Shown: positions 12,271 to 24,588, counted from the stretch's first letter. The stretch: DNA of 64,000 nt from Epiperipatus broadwayi (GCA_028023455.1 JAQFVV010006197.1:13573254-13637253); one strand, 5' to 3'. Numbers and translations: made by a program. Notes: generated by a model not told the origin, from the sequence alone.

Positions 12271-13760
12271 TATTGTTCATGGTGTAACGGTAAGAATTGC
12301 CCCTCCACATAACAAAATCTAGAACACAGGCAAAATACACTAAAGCTGATCGAATATGGATGCTGGGATCCAGAACCCGACCAAACATTCAATCCTTTCA
12401 CCTCTGCTCAACGATCCAATACCCTATGGATGACATCTCAACTTACACAGACATTCAATTTATCCTCGGTCTGGCAGTCACTCAGTGTAAAACAAAAGAC
12501 TCGTAAATTAACTAATTTAATACTGATTTGGTCAGATATACACACATATGACTAAGTGATTAATTGATGTATCAATGATTGACCTACATATAGATATAAT
12601 GATGTATGTGCAGTTAAATCTAGAATTGGATAAAATGAACTCACGGACAATAAAGATATGAAGCGAGTTATAATTTTAAATATTATTAATTTAATAAAAC
12701 AATAACCAAAGATATCAAAAACAAAATATATATATGATTATGTACTGGGAATGTGAGAGATTACGCTCGCAAGCATTGCATAACTAATGAGATTAATGTC
12801 ACATATTATCTCATTATAAGTGTTCAATAAAGGGTAGTGCGGTATTGAAGTTTATGCCTGTATTAATATGCCAAATTTCTAGTTCTTATGTAGTCTGCTA
12901 GATCATATAGAACTTAATAGCCAGTTATATAACTAACTTAATAGCGCTTTTATGGCATCTATCTGTATTAAGTTAAATCGAGCACATAATTAGGCTCAGA
13001 TATGCAGGTTAGCATGTTAACCTAGATTAGGGTATACACTGATGCTAGATAAGCATTTAATATAAAAAGAGAGAAAACTGGTTTATAATAGGTTTACCTA
13101 TATACTCTATGGCGCATATTAAAATATTAATTAAGCAAAAAGATGCGAATGGGTCATTATTCACGGGCTTCAGCTTCAAAGCTCAGCTGCCCTAAAACCA
13201 ATCAACTTGTTATGAATAGGAACATTAGTAGTTCAGGTAGTCAGATAAGCATTAATTATGAATAATCTAGGTCATTGTGCCCTAGTTCTAAAAGTGTGCT
13301 TTACCCAAACTATAAGTGGATAAGTGTGACCTCTGCCAGCAACTCTTCAATAATCATGCAGCAAGCAGATAATTGTGCATTGCGTATTTTGTAAGGACAC
13401 ATCCACAACTTATACATATATATATATATAATGCAAATACGTAAAATTATATTATCGTGCCTTAAAATTAGATAGCGCCTATTTGCATATCTATACAATC
13501 CAGTTCTCAAATTTAGTATTTCAAATAGTATTTAGAGACTAAATTAATTAGTAACCTAGTTTAATATTGTCACCTGCATCTCAACATGTATAAATCTAAG
13601 GAGGACAAAGCATATTTGAGGAAATTGGCCACACATATATCAAACTATTTAATACAGAGTAATGGTTAGCAATGTGCTATTTATTTTAATCAAAGACAAA
13701 GCAATGATAAGAAGGATATGCTACAAATGTAAAATCAGATTTTAATATAGGAAAAAAAAT
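12271..13760. other. Unidentified less AT-rich block
   Basis: This block is visibly richer in G and C and in non-repetitive sequence than the DNA on either side, yet contains no long open frame in any direction (the largest are about 66-69 codons, without motifs). It begins with TGGTGTAACGG (12280-12290), which fits the consensus of a Pol III box A, but no good box B follows at the usual distance. It may be a non-coding part of an unrecognised transposon. I cannot assign it. Confidence 0.3.
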
Positions 13761-13764
13761 GTAA

Positions 13765-15890
13765 ATATAAAAAATTATAAAAAATATTTAATATCAAAAT
13801 ATTTATAAATTAAAAGGCTTATTCAAAATATATATATACTGAATTTTCATCTATGATTTATTCTTATAGTTTGTGCACTTTATCAGATCCTGACAAAATT
13901 CTTAAATGTTTTGTACTTAGGTTTTCTTGGCTAATAGTTTCTGAATTATATATTTTTGTGTTTGATGATTTCTTGAGTTTTAAACAAGCAATACATTTTC
14001 AAATTCACAATATAAAGAAATTAACAATTATTTTACTAGGCATTTAGAGATTTAGCTGGATATCATTTCTTCTCACGTATTGCAGAGTTACATGACTGGA
14101 AGAAAAACTATAACCAAAAAGAAAGTATCCTAGTCTAACATTTTGATATATTTATTCACTATATTGAGATGAAGTTTAATTTTAGTGATACAGATAAATT
14201 ATAATAATATATATAATTTATATGCTGTAGAAACTAGCTGTTTCTATGTCAACTTTGATTTCAGTTTGGCAAAATTGCTTATAAATTATTTTCTCTTGAT
14301 TTCTCTCTACATTTATCCAATCTGCAATTAGTATAATGAATTGCTTGGATAAGTGGAATAGCTGAAGATCTGAATTGGAAATTAAGTGAATACTAACTGA
14401 TGATAGCTTTTCTATTTATCCAGTGTGAATTGGTGACACCACTAATGCTATTTAGCAATGTTATTATCTAATTTATTCTGTTAAGTACTTTAATATTTTG
14501 TTTTTTCCTGGTTAACTACATACCATTACTTTGTTTTTAATTGATTTGTATATTTAATTTACAAACAATTTTAATTTAATATTTTTTTAATCTTAATAAA
14601 TATTCTTATTACAAACGTGGTTATGAATTTTAACTTTACACATTTTTGACATTGTAAAACTAATATTTGATTCTAATAAAATAAATTCCCTCTAAAATAG
14701 GAATAAATGTTATTTAATTATTTTAGCTTTACATAATTATTTTAAATCTATTTCATAATAAGTACTGAAAAAGGGAAATTGAGATAAAACATTCGTTTGC
14801 AATTTATAGAGATGCTACAAAGTGGTTATGATGCACACATTTATTTTAATGATTTATGATTTTAATAATATTTAAGCTTTGACAATATATCATAACGTTG
14901 AACATTTTACAATAATTTAATCATTTTTTTTCTTCTGCATTTCATTAAATCATTAAAAACATATTTGTCATATTAAAGCTTGATTTAAATATCAGTATGA
15001 CTAATAATATATTATTATAGGACATTTCATCTCAATATAGAAAAATAACACTGGTAAATGGAAACATTTTACTTCAAACAAAAAAATATATCTGAAGTGA
15101 AAAATTAACAGCTCTTAAATGTTTTTAGCAATATATCAAATCACCATATTGCAGAAGATATAAAGATACTTATGGATAGAAATTTCAAGTCATTTCAGAA
15201 AACATTAAAGCTTTGTAAAAGCTTTTCATTTTCTGATCGTACATATATAACTGTATTTATTTTTCTAACATTAGATTGCACATTTATTATAATTATTAAG
15301 TAATAAAACTAAAATTATATATATACTTTATTTGTTAGTTTAAAAAAAATATATATAAAAATTATCTGAATTTAAATAAATAGTTTTTTTAATGTTTATC
15401 GTCACACAAAAACATTTAATTAGTTTTCAAATTTAATTTACTATTGAATTTTTTTTTTCCTGCATTTGAAGAAGGAACATTGGAAATAAAGTAGATTAGA
15501 TTTTTAATGAAATTTAGATTAAATAATGAACCACTTTGCCGTAATGTTTTTGAGTAAATTTTAAAATAAAATTAACATATTGAAAAGTGCTACTTTAGGA
15601 GGGGAAAAAACATTCTAATTACCTTTCAACTTAAAACTAATCTAATAAGAAATAAAAGTTATTTCACTTTTTGCAACATCTTTTACATATTTAAAGTTAT
15701 TAGAATTTATTAAGTTTTCAATTTTTTGAACAGTTAGAAATATCTAAATGCAATTTAGCTTATGGATTTTTTATTTATTTAAAGCAAGCATAAAAAAAGT
15801 AAAATAATTTTCCTAAAAGAACACACATAAATATCAATTTATATATAATCAATAGTGGATACCAAATAGCTCCTTTCTATATATAAAGAT
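13765..15890. other. AT-rich non-coding DNA
   Basis: No coding remnant or structured repeat was recognised. The open frame at 13853-14047 is hydrophobic and AT-driven, without a family motif. Confidence 0.5.
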
Positions 15891-15894
15891 AAAA

Positions 15895-16085
15895 AAGCCT
15901 TTTAATAAACAGTCTACTGTAAGGAAAGATACTACTTGGCTTGGGTTAAAGCGATTTTCCATCCTTGTTTACCCTATAGCTAATGATAATTAGATATCCA
16001 TTTAATAACCAGTGTTGAATGTTTAGCTGGATTGACTGTAGACCAGGTATCTGAGAAAAAATTATAAGCCTTTTGAAAAGAATTG
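15895..16085. repeat. Copy of dispersed repeat R (unclassified)
   Basis: The blocks TATAGCTAATGATAATTAGA, TATCCATTTAATAACCAGTG and AGCTGGATTGACTGTAGACC followed by TATCTGAGAAAAAATT line up in order with the segment at 60319-60420 (TATAGCTAATAATAGCCAGA, TACCTATTTCTCAATTAGTA, AACTGGATTAACTATAACAA, TACCTGAGAAAAAAAATT). A third related stretch lies at 31343-31480. No protein or terminal structure was identified, so the class is unknown. Confidence 0.6.
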
Positions 16086-16350
16086 CACTTGAATTTTAAA
16101 CTTAGATCATGTGTGACAGGTAAATACATTATATCTGCATCATGAGATTTTCTTTAATTATGGAGGTTTTTTTTATTTTAAAAACTAGATATCATTTATA
16201 TAGGATTATACTTATAAAGAGAGATTTAGAGAATAAACTTTACCCAAATCTATAATTTTATATTTAGATTAAGTTAAATTTATCAGCAGCAGCATTCACA
16301 ATTGAATATGATAATTCCAACTCTCAAGAGAAAAAAATGGATAAAAAAGA

Positions 16351-16369
16351 CAACAACAACAACAACAAC

Positions 16370-16440
<71 letters not shown>
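16351..16440. repeat. Compound (CAA)n(AAT)n microsatellite
   Basis: About seven CAA units starting at 16351 pass directly into an uninterrupted run of about 24 AAT/TAA units to 16440. The open frame across it translates to Thr then poly-Ile and is an artefact of the repeat. Confidence 0.97.
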
Positions 16441-16441
<1 letters not shown>

Positions 16442-16569
16442 CCAGCTGATAAATAAGAAAGAACCAAGCTATTGCATCGAATAGCAGAATAAGTTTTTAG
16501 CATATTATGAGTTTAGTAATAAAATGATTTTTTACAATGAAAACCATATGCTAAATTCAGCTAAAAGCT

Positions 16570-16890
16570 AGACATCATCTTCCTCCTCGAAACCTGCTTT
16601 CAATGGAATAAAATGGGAAGATGTTACCCCCTAAAGTAATCTGCAACCTTGTTTTTAACCAAGAGCATGAGTCACTGTCTGTACAAGTCTCACCTGGGAA
16701 ATTTATTTTAAAAAATGGATAAAATTTTGCTGTTGTTAACTTGGAAATGAAATACTGTACTCAGAAAAAGGGCAAATTAATCATTTTCATATGTAGAAGC
16801 CTTCAAGAAGAAAACAACTGGAAAAGCTGGAAATTATAATTGAGAAGGACTACACAGAAAAAAATAAAATCATGATTAAAGGTATTTTTT
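16570..16890 (+). pseudogene. LINE endonuclease domain fragment
   Basis: Short translated pieces fit the middle of an APE-type LINE endonuclease: LFLETCFQW-like sequence near 16585, SLSVQVSPGKFILKNG near 16675-16720, FAVVNLEMKYCT near 16725-16760, ICRSLQEENNWKSWKL near 16793-16835, and KIMIKGIF near 16868-16890, where the family has the catalytic GDFN. Frame changes and the missing Asp/Asn show decay. The clade cannot be told from this fragment and the call is tentative. Confidence 0.4.
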
Positions 16891-17047
16891 GTGTGTGCAC
16901 ACTCTATTTTTATTAATGGAAAAAATATTTTTCTTTATATAAAAGTAATAATTTTTTTGTAAGAATTGATATTTTTAAATATTTTCATTGTTTTCAATTT
17001 GTGAAACATACTTTTTTTGAAAATCCAGTCAATTTTCTCTTCAAAAT

Positions 17048-17268
17048 TATGAAATAGTTTTTACATTCAAATATCAGCCTTTCAAGCTAATTGTGCATGC
17101 GCTTTGCAAGTGTTAAATAATAAATGAATACTTTCCCCTCCATTTATTATTTAACACTCGCAAAGCGCGTGCACAATTAGCTTGAAAGGCTGATATTTGA
17201 ATGTAATACAATTGTAAACACAGCACTATATAAAAATAAATGCTTATTTACATATGAAATAGTTTTTA
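17048..17268. repeat. Hairpin element with 16-base flanking direct repeat
   Basis: An almost perfect palindrome occupies 17061-17206: arms of 66 bases differ at two positions, around a loop TGAATACTTTCCCCTCCA-like spacer. TATGAAATAGTTTTTA at 17048-17063 is repeated exactly at 17253-17268. The enclosed 189 bases consist of the hairpin and about 45 further AT-rich bases. The long exact duplication fits insertion with a target-site duplication of the size made by LINE machinery, rather than the 2-9 bases of most DNA transposons. Confidence 0.8.
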
Positions 17269-17825
17269 GAAAATTTAATTTTTTGTAAATAATTTTTTTT
17301 TTGAAACATGTTTTTCTCTTTTCATTCATTTTTCCTCTTAAAAACTTAACAAAAGGTTAATTAAGCAAAATCAAACATTGTTATCTTTGATTTTGAAAAT
17401 GTTTGTTTTTCCAAATTTTAGTTATTTAAATAAATAATTTAATGATTTAAATGTTAATTTATGAATATAAATTAACTGATTGGTTAATATAATTTTTATG
17501 AAAATATATTTTTTAATGAACTGAATGTTTAAAATTTCATACTAGCATGTCATTTTTTTTGTTTATTGTTGATCAATTAGTTATTAGATAATTGTTTTAA
17601 AAATATTTTTTAGTCTTAATTTCTTTATTTATCCAATTTTGTTTTATAAATTGCAGTGTGGGTGACTTTATTTCATGACAGTGTAAGGTTTTAGGATTTT
17701 TTAAAAATGATTCTAATAAAACTATTTAGTATTATAGGGTAAACCTAGGAATTATTTGATATGATTTTTAATAAGCTGCTTTATTTATTTATTTATCTCA
17801 CAATAATAGTTTATAGAGTTTTCGC
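17269..17825. other. AT-rich non-coding DNA
   Basis: No feature recognised; T-rich tracts only. Confidence 0.5.
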
Positions 17826-17829
17826 TTTT

Positions 17830-18045
17830 TGAGATAGATTTGTGCCTAAAAGTTATATGGAGTAGAAGGTTATGTTTGTTGTTAGGGACATCCAAATGAT
17901 GTTGATTCTGTATGACACTAAAGGGATATCCTTTAAATTCGAATTCTTGCTTCCTGAGATAAATTTGTCCATAACAATTATATGGAGTAGGGTTTATGTT
18001 TAATGTTATGGACATCCAGATGATGTGGATTCTGATTGACACTAA
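17830..18045. repeat. Imperfect direct duplication, about 92-base units
   Basis: The unit 17830-17921 (TGAGATAGATTTGTGCC ... GACACTAA) recurs at 17955-18045 (TGAGATAAATTTGTCC ... GACACTAA), 124-125 bases downstream. Shared internal blocks include TTATATGGAGTAG and GGACATCCA(A/G)ATGATG. Divergence of the copies indicates an old tandem duplication. The minus-strand open frame across it (17785-18051) has an internally repeated protein only for this reason. Confidence 0.85.
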
Positions 18046-18489
18046 GTTCATACACTACATTTCATTTTATTTATTACTTCTTTAGAAATTTAGTTATATC
18101 TGGCTATTACATTAATGGTACTTGGTGACCAAATCATTAATGATAGTCAGGATGTTTTTAGTATCTCAGCATTACTTGATTTATTGTTGTATTTTAATTG
18201 AATAGCACCTAAGTATGTGCACCCGGATAATTATTATTTGTATTCTTAGCCTAGGTTTGGCAGTGGCCAAATAATTAGCTGGTCTACAATGGACCACTTT
18301 CAAATACAGTCACAAGATTGACTGATAATTTATTTTTATTATTAATCATTCATGATGATAAGTGATTATTACATTTCTGCAATGCTGATGAACATATAGT
18401 TAGTTCTGTGCTGATTTCTCATGCTCATTCCTTTTATATTTAAATTTATATTTTGTTTATTTAGAACATTGCTAATTGTTTTCCATCTC

Positions 18490-19012
18490 ATAATTCAGTC
18501 TTAATTATCTGTACAGTTACAATTGTCACTCACCTTGTGGGACCTATTTTTCTATACAGTTACAATATATATATATATATATTTCTGGAAATTCAATATA
18601 CTTTCTATATTTCTATACAGTTACAATATATATATATAGATATTTCTGGAAATTCAATATACTTTTGATAACAATCTGTTATTAAGATTAAATAGATATT
18701 ACTCTCTTCAAGTTGTCTTCATGCTTACGTAGCACACACATATTTTATGCAATAATTTGTCATCTCTTTGCCAATACTAATTTTAGACTGGGTTTTTTAA
18801 TATGAATCCAATATTTTGCATTTAAATAGTTATTTTTCATATAATTGTCTGTTTATTATAATTGAAAATTATTAATATTAATGTATGTAGATTTTTTTAG
18901 AGTATATTAAAATTAAGATAATTAATTCAGTAATAATCTGTATGTGTTTACATAATTAGAAAATTATTTTATTTACAATCCATATCTACATAATATATGC
19001 ATAGTCATTCCA
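18490..19012 (-). repeat. Ty3/gypsy 3' LTR
   Basis: On the minus strand this starts TGGAATGACTATGCATATAT at 19012 and matches the right-hand repeat starting TGGAATGTTTGTGTGTATAT at 24380, including the block ATAGATTGTAAATAAAAT-like and CAGATTATT(C/A). Immediately before the TG, the minus strand reads AGTAAGAGGGAAAA (19026-19013), a polypurine tract in exactly the position expected before a 3' LTR. A partial 53-base duplication with TA repeats is present at 18548-18665. The outer (left) boundary is uncertain. Confidence 0.75.
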
Positions 19013-22000
19013 TTTTCCCTCTTACTGTAGAAATAATGCTCTCAATTGCATATATAGTCCATTAGTTTTCTACATATGCATGCCTTTCTAGAAAAAAGTT
19101 TTTTTTCTCTTGTGAAGTTGTGATAGTTTGTTGTTCTTATTGTAGCAGTCTAGTAATAATGTGATCTTCCTAAACTTCAATTATTTGACTCATACTATGA
19201 TCATTTATTTCCACTTGATCTGCCAATTTTTTGTTTATCTAACAAAGTAACCTTTTGCTTCATTTACTTCATAATTGAATTTTCTTCAATCTTTACTAAT
19301 TTACTTGGACAATAATGCAATTGATTTACATTTCTTTTTATTTCTTTTCCATTTTATAGTTGTACCAGTCATAGATGCCTTAACAAAATTCTCAATATCA
19401 GTCCTGACATACTCTCACTGATTAAAAAATTTTTACAATCAAAACTGTTTAAATTTTTCGGTTGTAGTTGGAAAGAACTTAGTAAAGTGAATGCAAAAAT
19501 GTCAGTGCATTAATAACTCAGCCAGAGTCTTGTTAAGTTGCCGTACATATATGAAAGTGTTGATAGAACCTAACATCAACTAATGCTTTTGGTACATTCG
19601 TATAATATTTTGTTTAATGTAAGCATCAAATGTTGAATGGCTTTGTCAGCTATGCCATTACTCTTGGGATAAGGTGGAGTAAGAATGAAAAATACACTAT
19701 ATATATTCTTTTATAATCTAAATCAGTGTTCTTCAACCCTTGGTCCGTGGCCCGGCACTGGGCCATGGAACTTTTTTGCAGGTCTGCATATTAGACGGGC
19801 AGTAAAAAGTTTGTAATAATAAATAATAAGAGTTTAAACTTTTAATTAATATAGCCAATTTTTATTTATTTTTTCATCTCATTTTTACCCAATTAAAAAA
19901 AAAAGAAAACAGAACGAAAACAAAATCTAATCAATCATTCATAAATTAATTTGTTTTTCTAGTTATCACAGATGTTTATTTGGGGGGGGGGGGTAGAATT
20001 AAATTTTTTATTACTTTTCTAAAAAAATTTAAAAAAAAGTTTTTTTATTATATAAACTCCATATATATATATATATAAAACTTTATCTTATATATTTAAC
20101 ATTGTTGTTTTGATCAGTTATAACAATTATGCTTATCTTTAAGAAAATTTATCTATAGACTTCTGCCAGTCTGCGAAATCTTAATCCTTATATTTGCTGG
20201 TCCGCGGAACCTTATCCTTATTTTTACCGGTCCGCAGGTGTGAAAAGGTTGAAGACCACTGATCTAAATAATCCATAACAAAATCAATTCTATTATCAAT
20301 TACAATAATCTCCAGATAACCATGTATAGTAAAAATTTCTGTAATTGCTTTAATTGTACATTCCACACTCATATTTTTTACTATCTTATATTCAGTCCAA
20401 CAAAAAAATGTATCAACCACTATCAAAATTATATATCTATTCATTGGTCATGTATTGTTTAAATGTAAATGTTCCCAAGATTTTATAGATTTAGGTCATT
20501 CTTTAAGTTTTTTAGATCTCAAATATAGTGATTGGCTGACAACTTACATATTTCTTTACCATTTGTTTTATTTCATCATTCAGATTTGGCCACCAGACAA
20601 ATGATCTTGCTAAAGCTTTTTGACTCCAAAATGATCTTTATTAAGTAAATTAAGTACATGGTTATGGTCTTCTGGTGGTATAAGTATGCAGTCTGTCATT
20701 AACACACAACAGTTATAAGATGATAAAAGCTATTTCATACATTCCAATGGGCTTTGCAACTTCATTTGCACAACTTTCTGGCCAGCCATATTTTATTCAG
20801 GTCAGTAACTGGATATAACTGGGATCTTATTTAGCCCACAGTAATTATTGAATTATTAATGACAGTAAGAGTTCATAATATCTATATAATTTATCTCACT
20901 AATGTTATCTTGTCTATCAGATAGACATGATCTCCAGGTCTAAGCTGCTCTCCTGGTTTATATACTAGTTTATAATTGTATCTGGCAATATATTTATTTA
21001 GTACAGTATGCATTGTTTTATGTGCTTAAGGACTTTTTTTTTGGCACAAAATATTTCTAGAAGCAGATGATGATCCATGCAGATTTAATATTTTTGTCCA
21101 TAAATATACTGATGAAATTACAGTGAAAATAACTACTAATTCTTCTTTGCTAATCTGACTATAGGTTTTTTTAGCTACTGACAATTTTCTTGATATGTAG
21201 ACTATAGGGCATTCATCTCCTTAGTATGGATGGGAAATTATATCTTGAACATCATATTCTGTCATATCCACAGTAATAATATCCAGAACACTACTGTATT
21301 GTATCAGAAGTTAATTTGAAGTTAAGAGATCCTTAACATTTTGGAAAGCTAAATTTTGTTCTTTAGATTCATTCCAGTATTGTTTCTTTTTTAACAATTG
21401 ATACATTGGTGATAGAAAATGACTTTCCCTTAAGTAAGCACTCATAAAAGTTTGACAGTTCTAAAAAATGCTTGTAGCTCCTTTACATTTCTTAGTTTCA
21501 TAGTGTTTTTATGGCCTTCTCCTTGACTGGATTTGGATACTTTTCATTTTTATTTATAATGTGTCCAATAAATTTTATCTCATTTGTAGACCAAATTCAC
21601 TTCATTATATTTATCTTGGCTCCTACTTTATCCAATTTTGAACAAACTGCATTTATTCACTTTTTAAACTCCAATTCCAATTCTGTAGTGACCAAAATAT
21701 CATCTAAATATAGAATGATGCTATCCATATCATGAAAAAAATCTGTTTTTGTCTGGAAAATATTCATTGCTATCATAATTCCATATGGCAATTTATTACA
21801 CATATAAAGTCCCATAGGTGTGTGCAAATACTACTGCTCTTTCTATCACAGGGATTTGGTGGAATGCAACTTTGAGATATATTTTTGCAAAGTACAACAC
21901 TTTTTGCAATGAAACCAATACCTCCTGTTTGCTAGAAACTTAATAGGTACCCATTATTAATAAATTTATTCAACTTAACATGGTAGTCTCCATCTGATTT

Positions 22001-23690
22001 CATAATAATTACTACAGGGGTAGCTCAAGACAAATCTTTTATTGGTATTAGTATTTCCTTTTGTACTATCTTGTTGATAGGTTTTTTTACTTTCTCTTCC
22101 AGAGCAAATAGATCTTTACATAGTTTACATATAATGGTTGTGCTTTTTTTTTATTTTTATCAATTCAGTATTGACTGGTCATGTTCTTAACTTCAATAGT
22201 CCAGACTTAAACAACCCAGGATACTTCTGCACTAGTTTCTAATTGAATTCTCTTTATGATGATAATATGGAAACCATTTCCTTCCAAATAGAAGACTAAA
22301 ATCTTGAATTTTAGGGTCAAATCTCCCTCATTATATATCATGACCCTAAAATTCAATTCTTTCACAGACATATATGTATATAATTTATTGCTTTTAATAC
22401 ATTGCGATAATATCAATTTTTGTTATTTTAATTACAATATCATCTGCTAATTTTCACCCAATCTTTATATGATATCAATGATAGGCTTTCACATGTCCAT
22501 TGTTAATTTTTGATCACAGATATCCACATAAAGCATTATTTGTGCCATTAAATTTCTTCAAATTATAATTACTACTCACTTTCCCTCCATATTTGTAGCC
22601 TGATGTATGCTTAATTTTGACATGACATTCTTTACTGTAACAGATGATGATAAATATCCTTTTTTCTTGTAAATAATGCATATTTTATGTTTGTAGTTTT
22701 TACTTAAATGGCCATCATGTTACAACATATTTTATTCTACTGTGGTCTGGTATATTTGTTTTTTGTTTTCTGTACTGAGCGAGATATTTTATCCAGTTAT
22801 GATAATGAAAATTATGAGGTCTGGTATATTTGTATTTGTTTTCTATACTGAGAGATTTTATCCAAATGTTGTATGAAAATTCTGAAGTATTGTCAAGCAT
22901 GGTTTCCTGTATGATGCATTTTTTCATAGCAGATTTATAGTTGAAGTTAGGTTCACTCTATAATATTTTTCTGAAATTTGAATATAACATGCTGGTCTAA
23001 CAACTTATTAATTTCTAGGCCAAAACCACAATTCTTGACCAAATACAATGCAGCAATCTACATAAATTTTCATGAGGTAATTGTTTTCTGTTTTATAACA
23101 TCCATTATGTTATGCATTTTTTCAGAATGAAATATCTGTTTAATTTTTCTGTCAATTCATGGTATGGAAATTCTGCAGGTATTTTAGGGTAAGACAATTT
23201 ATTTGTTAGTTGTATAACATCTTGTCCTGCAAACCATAAAAGCATGACATTTTCAATCATCCTTTATCTATTTTTTATGAGAATGTAGTATTCCACATGT
23301 TCTATGAAATTTTTTCATGAAGTCCCATTCTTCATATCCAATACTTTTATATTTATGACATAATGATGCATTATTCTTGTTTTGGATGTAAAGGTATTAT
23401 ATTCAATTGCTGTTCTTTTTACAAAAGACTGCTATTAGATTTTTGCTCATATATAGTCAAATGGTTGACTGCGACATTGTGCTATTGTTTGCACAGATTT
23501 TTCTTGAACTGTCATCTGCATCCATTTTGATTTGTCTAATGAGATATCAGTCAAGAGAGCATTAATAACTTTAAATAATTAACACTAGTTTAGTAGCCAA
23601 ACAACTTATTTAACAATAATAAAATAATAAATAAATAATTAATTTGGAATTTCATAAAAAATCAATACAATCTATTACTAATGCTCTAGT
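19013..23690 (-). pseudogene. Ty3/gypsy retrotransposon internal region, gag-pol, decayed
   Basis: Read on the minus strand, the order is gag, nucleocapsid, protease/RT, integrase. Gag-like pieces lie at 23400-22900 (VEYY, LSYPKIPAEFPYHELTEKL, SEPNFNYKSA). Zinc-knuckle remains with GHLSKN and KKKGYLSS lie near 22720-22620. RT pieces include ILIPIKDLS...ATPVVI near 22070-22010 and ILYLDDILVTTELELEFKK at about 21725-21668, the catalytic YLDDI box. Integrase follows at 20620-19300: a zinc-binding remnant with WWPNLNDEIKQM, the core RYIILIVVDTFFCWTEYK, and HPKSNG-like sequence near 19660. Stops and frame changes occur throughout. The gag/RT pattern suggests a Mag-like lineage. The integrase is interrupted by a hAT MITE. 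Confidence 0.85.
19716..20269. mobile_element. hAT non-autonomous element (MITE) inserted in gypsy integrase
   Basis: The element proper is 19724-20261 (538 bases). It begins CAGTGTTCTTCAACCCTTGG and ends, in inverted sense, CAGTGGTCTTCAACCTTTTC, the terminal form of many hAT/Charlie-type elements. The 8-base duplication ATCTAAAT is perfect at 19716-19723 and 20262-20269, diagnostic of hAT insertion. No transposase is encoded. It contains a 12-base G run at 19982-19993 and subterminal GGTCCG(C/T)GG motifs at both ends. The open frame at 20181-20444 on the minus strand is a chimera of gypsy integrase and MITE sequence. Confidence 0.93.
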
Positions 23691-24380
23691 TGTATGTTTT
23701 GTTTTTCTCTCACAGAGAATATTATAGCAACCTTATGTGTTTTAATTTTTCTAAACTTTTACTTACATGTGCTTGTTACTATTACATACCTATGTGTGCT
23801 TTGTATATGCTTTCTGAAGCAGTTACACTTCTGGCAATTCAATATTGTACTTTAGCCAATAATCTGTTATTAAACATAAATGAACCAATACCTTCTCCAA
23901 ATTTTCTTTAGTCTTTTCATGCTCTGATATGTGTTTTAATTTTTCTAAACTTTTACTTACATGTGCTTGTTACTATTACATACCTATGTGTGCTTTGTAT
24001 ATGCTTTCTGAAGCAGTTACACTTCTGGCAATTCAATATCATACTTTAGCCAATAATCTGTTATTAAACATAAATGAACCAATACCTTCTCCAAATTTTC
24101 TTTAGTCTTTTCATGCTCTGATTAGCCATCTCTCTGCTAATTCTCGTTCTAGACTATTTTTTTTTTTTAGTTTTATATATGAGTCCAATCTTTTGCATAT
24201 AAATGAATAATTTACATAATAGGCTAATTTACATAATTCTTGCAAATTATTAATACTAGCTTGTGTAGATTTTTTCTAGAATATATTAAAGTAATTAATT
24301 CATGAATAATCTGTATGCATTTACATAATTGTGAAATTCATTTTATTTACAATCTATATAATATACACACAAACATTCCA
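23690..24380 (-). repeat. Ty3/gypsy 5' LTR with internal duplication
   Basis: Matches the 3' LTR at 18490-19012 in order over its promoter-distal part (23990-24380), starting TGGAATG on the minus strand. It is longer than its partner because a 194-base block is present twice (23734-23927 and 23928-24121). It lies upstream of gag on the minus strand, as expected for the 5' LTR. The inner boundary and primer-binding site were not resolved. Confidence 0.7.
23734..24121. repeat. Near-perfect 194-base tandem duplication
   Basis: The block beginning TATGTGTTTTAATTTTTCTA at 23734 repeats from 23928 with almost no differences (ATTGTACTTT versus ATCATACTTT is the visible one). The very low divergence, compared with the strong divergence between the two LTRs, means the duplication is much younger than the retrotransposon insertion, or an assembly artefact. 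Confidence 0.95.
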
Positions 24381-24588
24381 ACTTTTAACTTTTATTTCAT
24401 TAAAAACTATCAATATGTCTTCTTTATAACTTGTCATTTTATTCAATGAATTCTTCATCAACTTCACAATTTGATTATGAATGATCTTCAATTAAAATGA
24501 AAGATTGTGCTTTGAATGTATATTATCAAATTATTAAATAGCTGCATTTAATTTTGTAAATATATATGGATAATTCAGAATTTGGTAA

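Noticed and set aside
12271-12310. SINE or tRNA starting at the box-A-like TGGTGTAACGG
   Set aside because: No convincing box B at the required distance, no A-tail and no target duplication were found; it is mentioned only within the unidentified block.
13310-13510. 66-codon minus-strand frame rich in Tyr, Arg and Ile
   Set aside because: No motif, no context, and length within chance expectation; it was left as part of the unidentified block.
16302-16484. Open frame with a long poly-isoleucine run
   Set aside because: It is a translation of the (CAA)n(AAT)n microsatellite, not a protein gene.
20181-20444. A single integrase-like gene
   Set aside because: The frame is a chimera: 20270-20444 is gypsy integrase and 20181-20261 is the end of the inserted hAT MITE.
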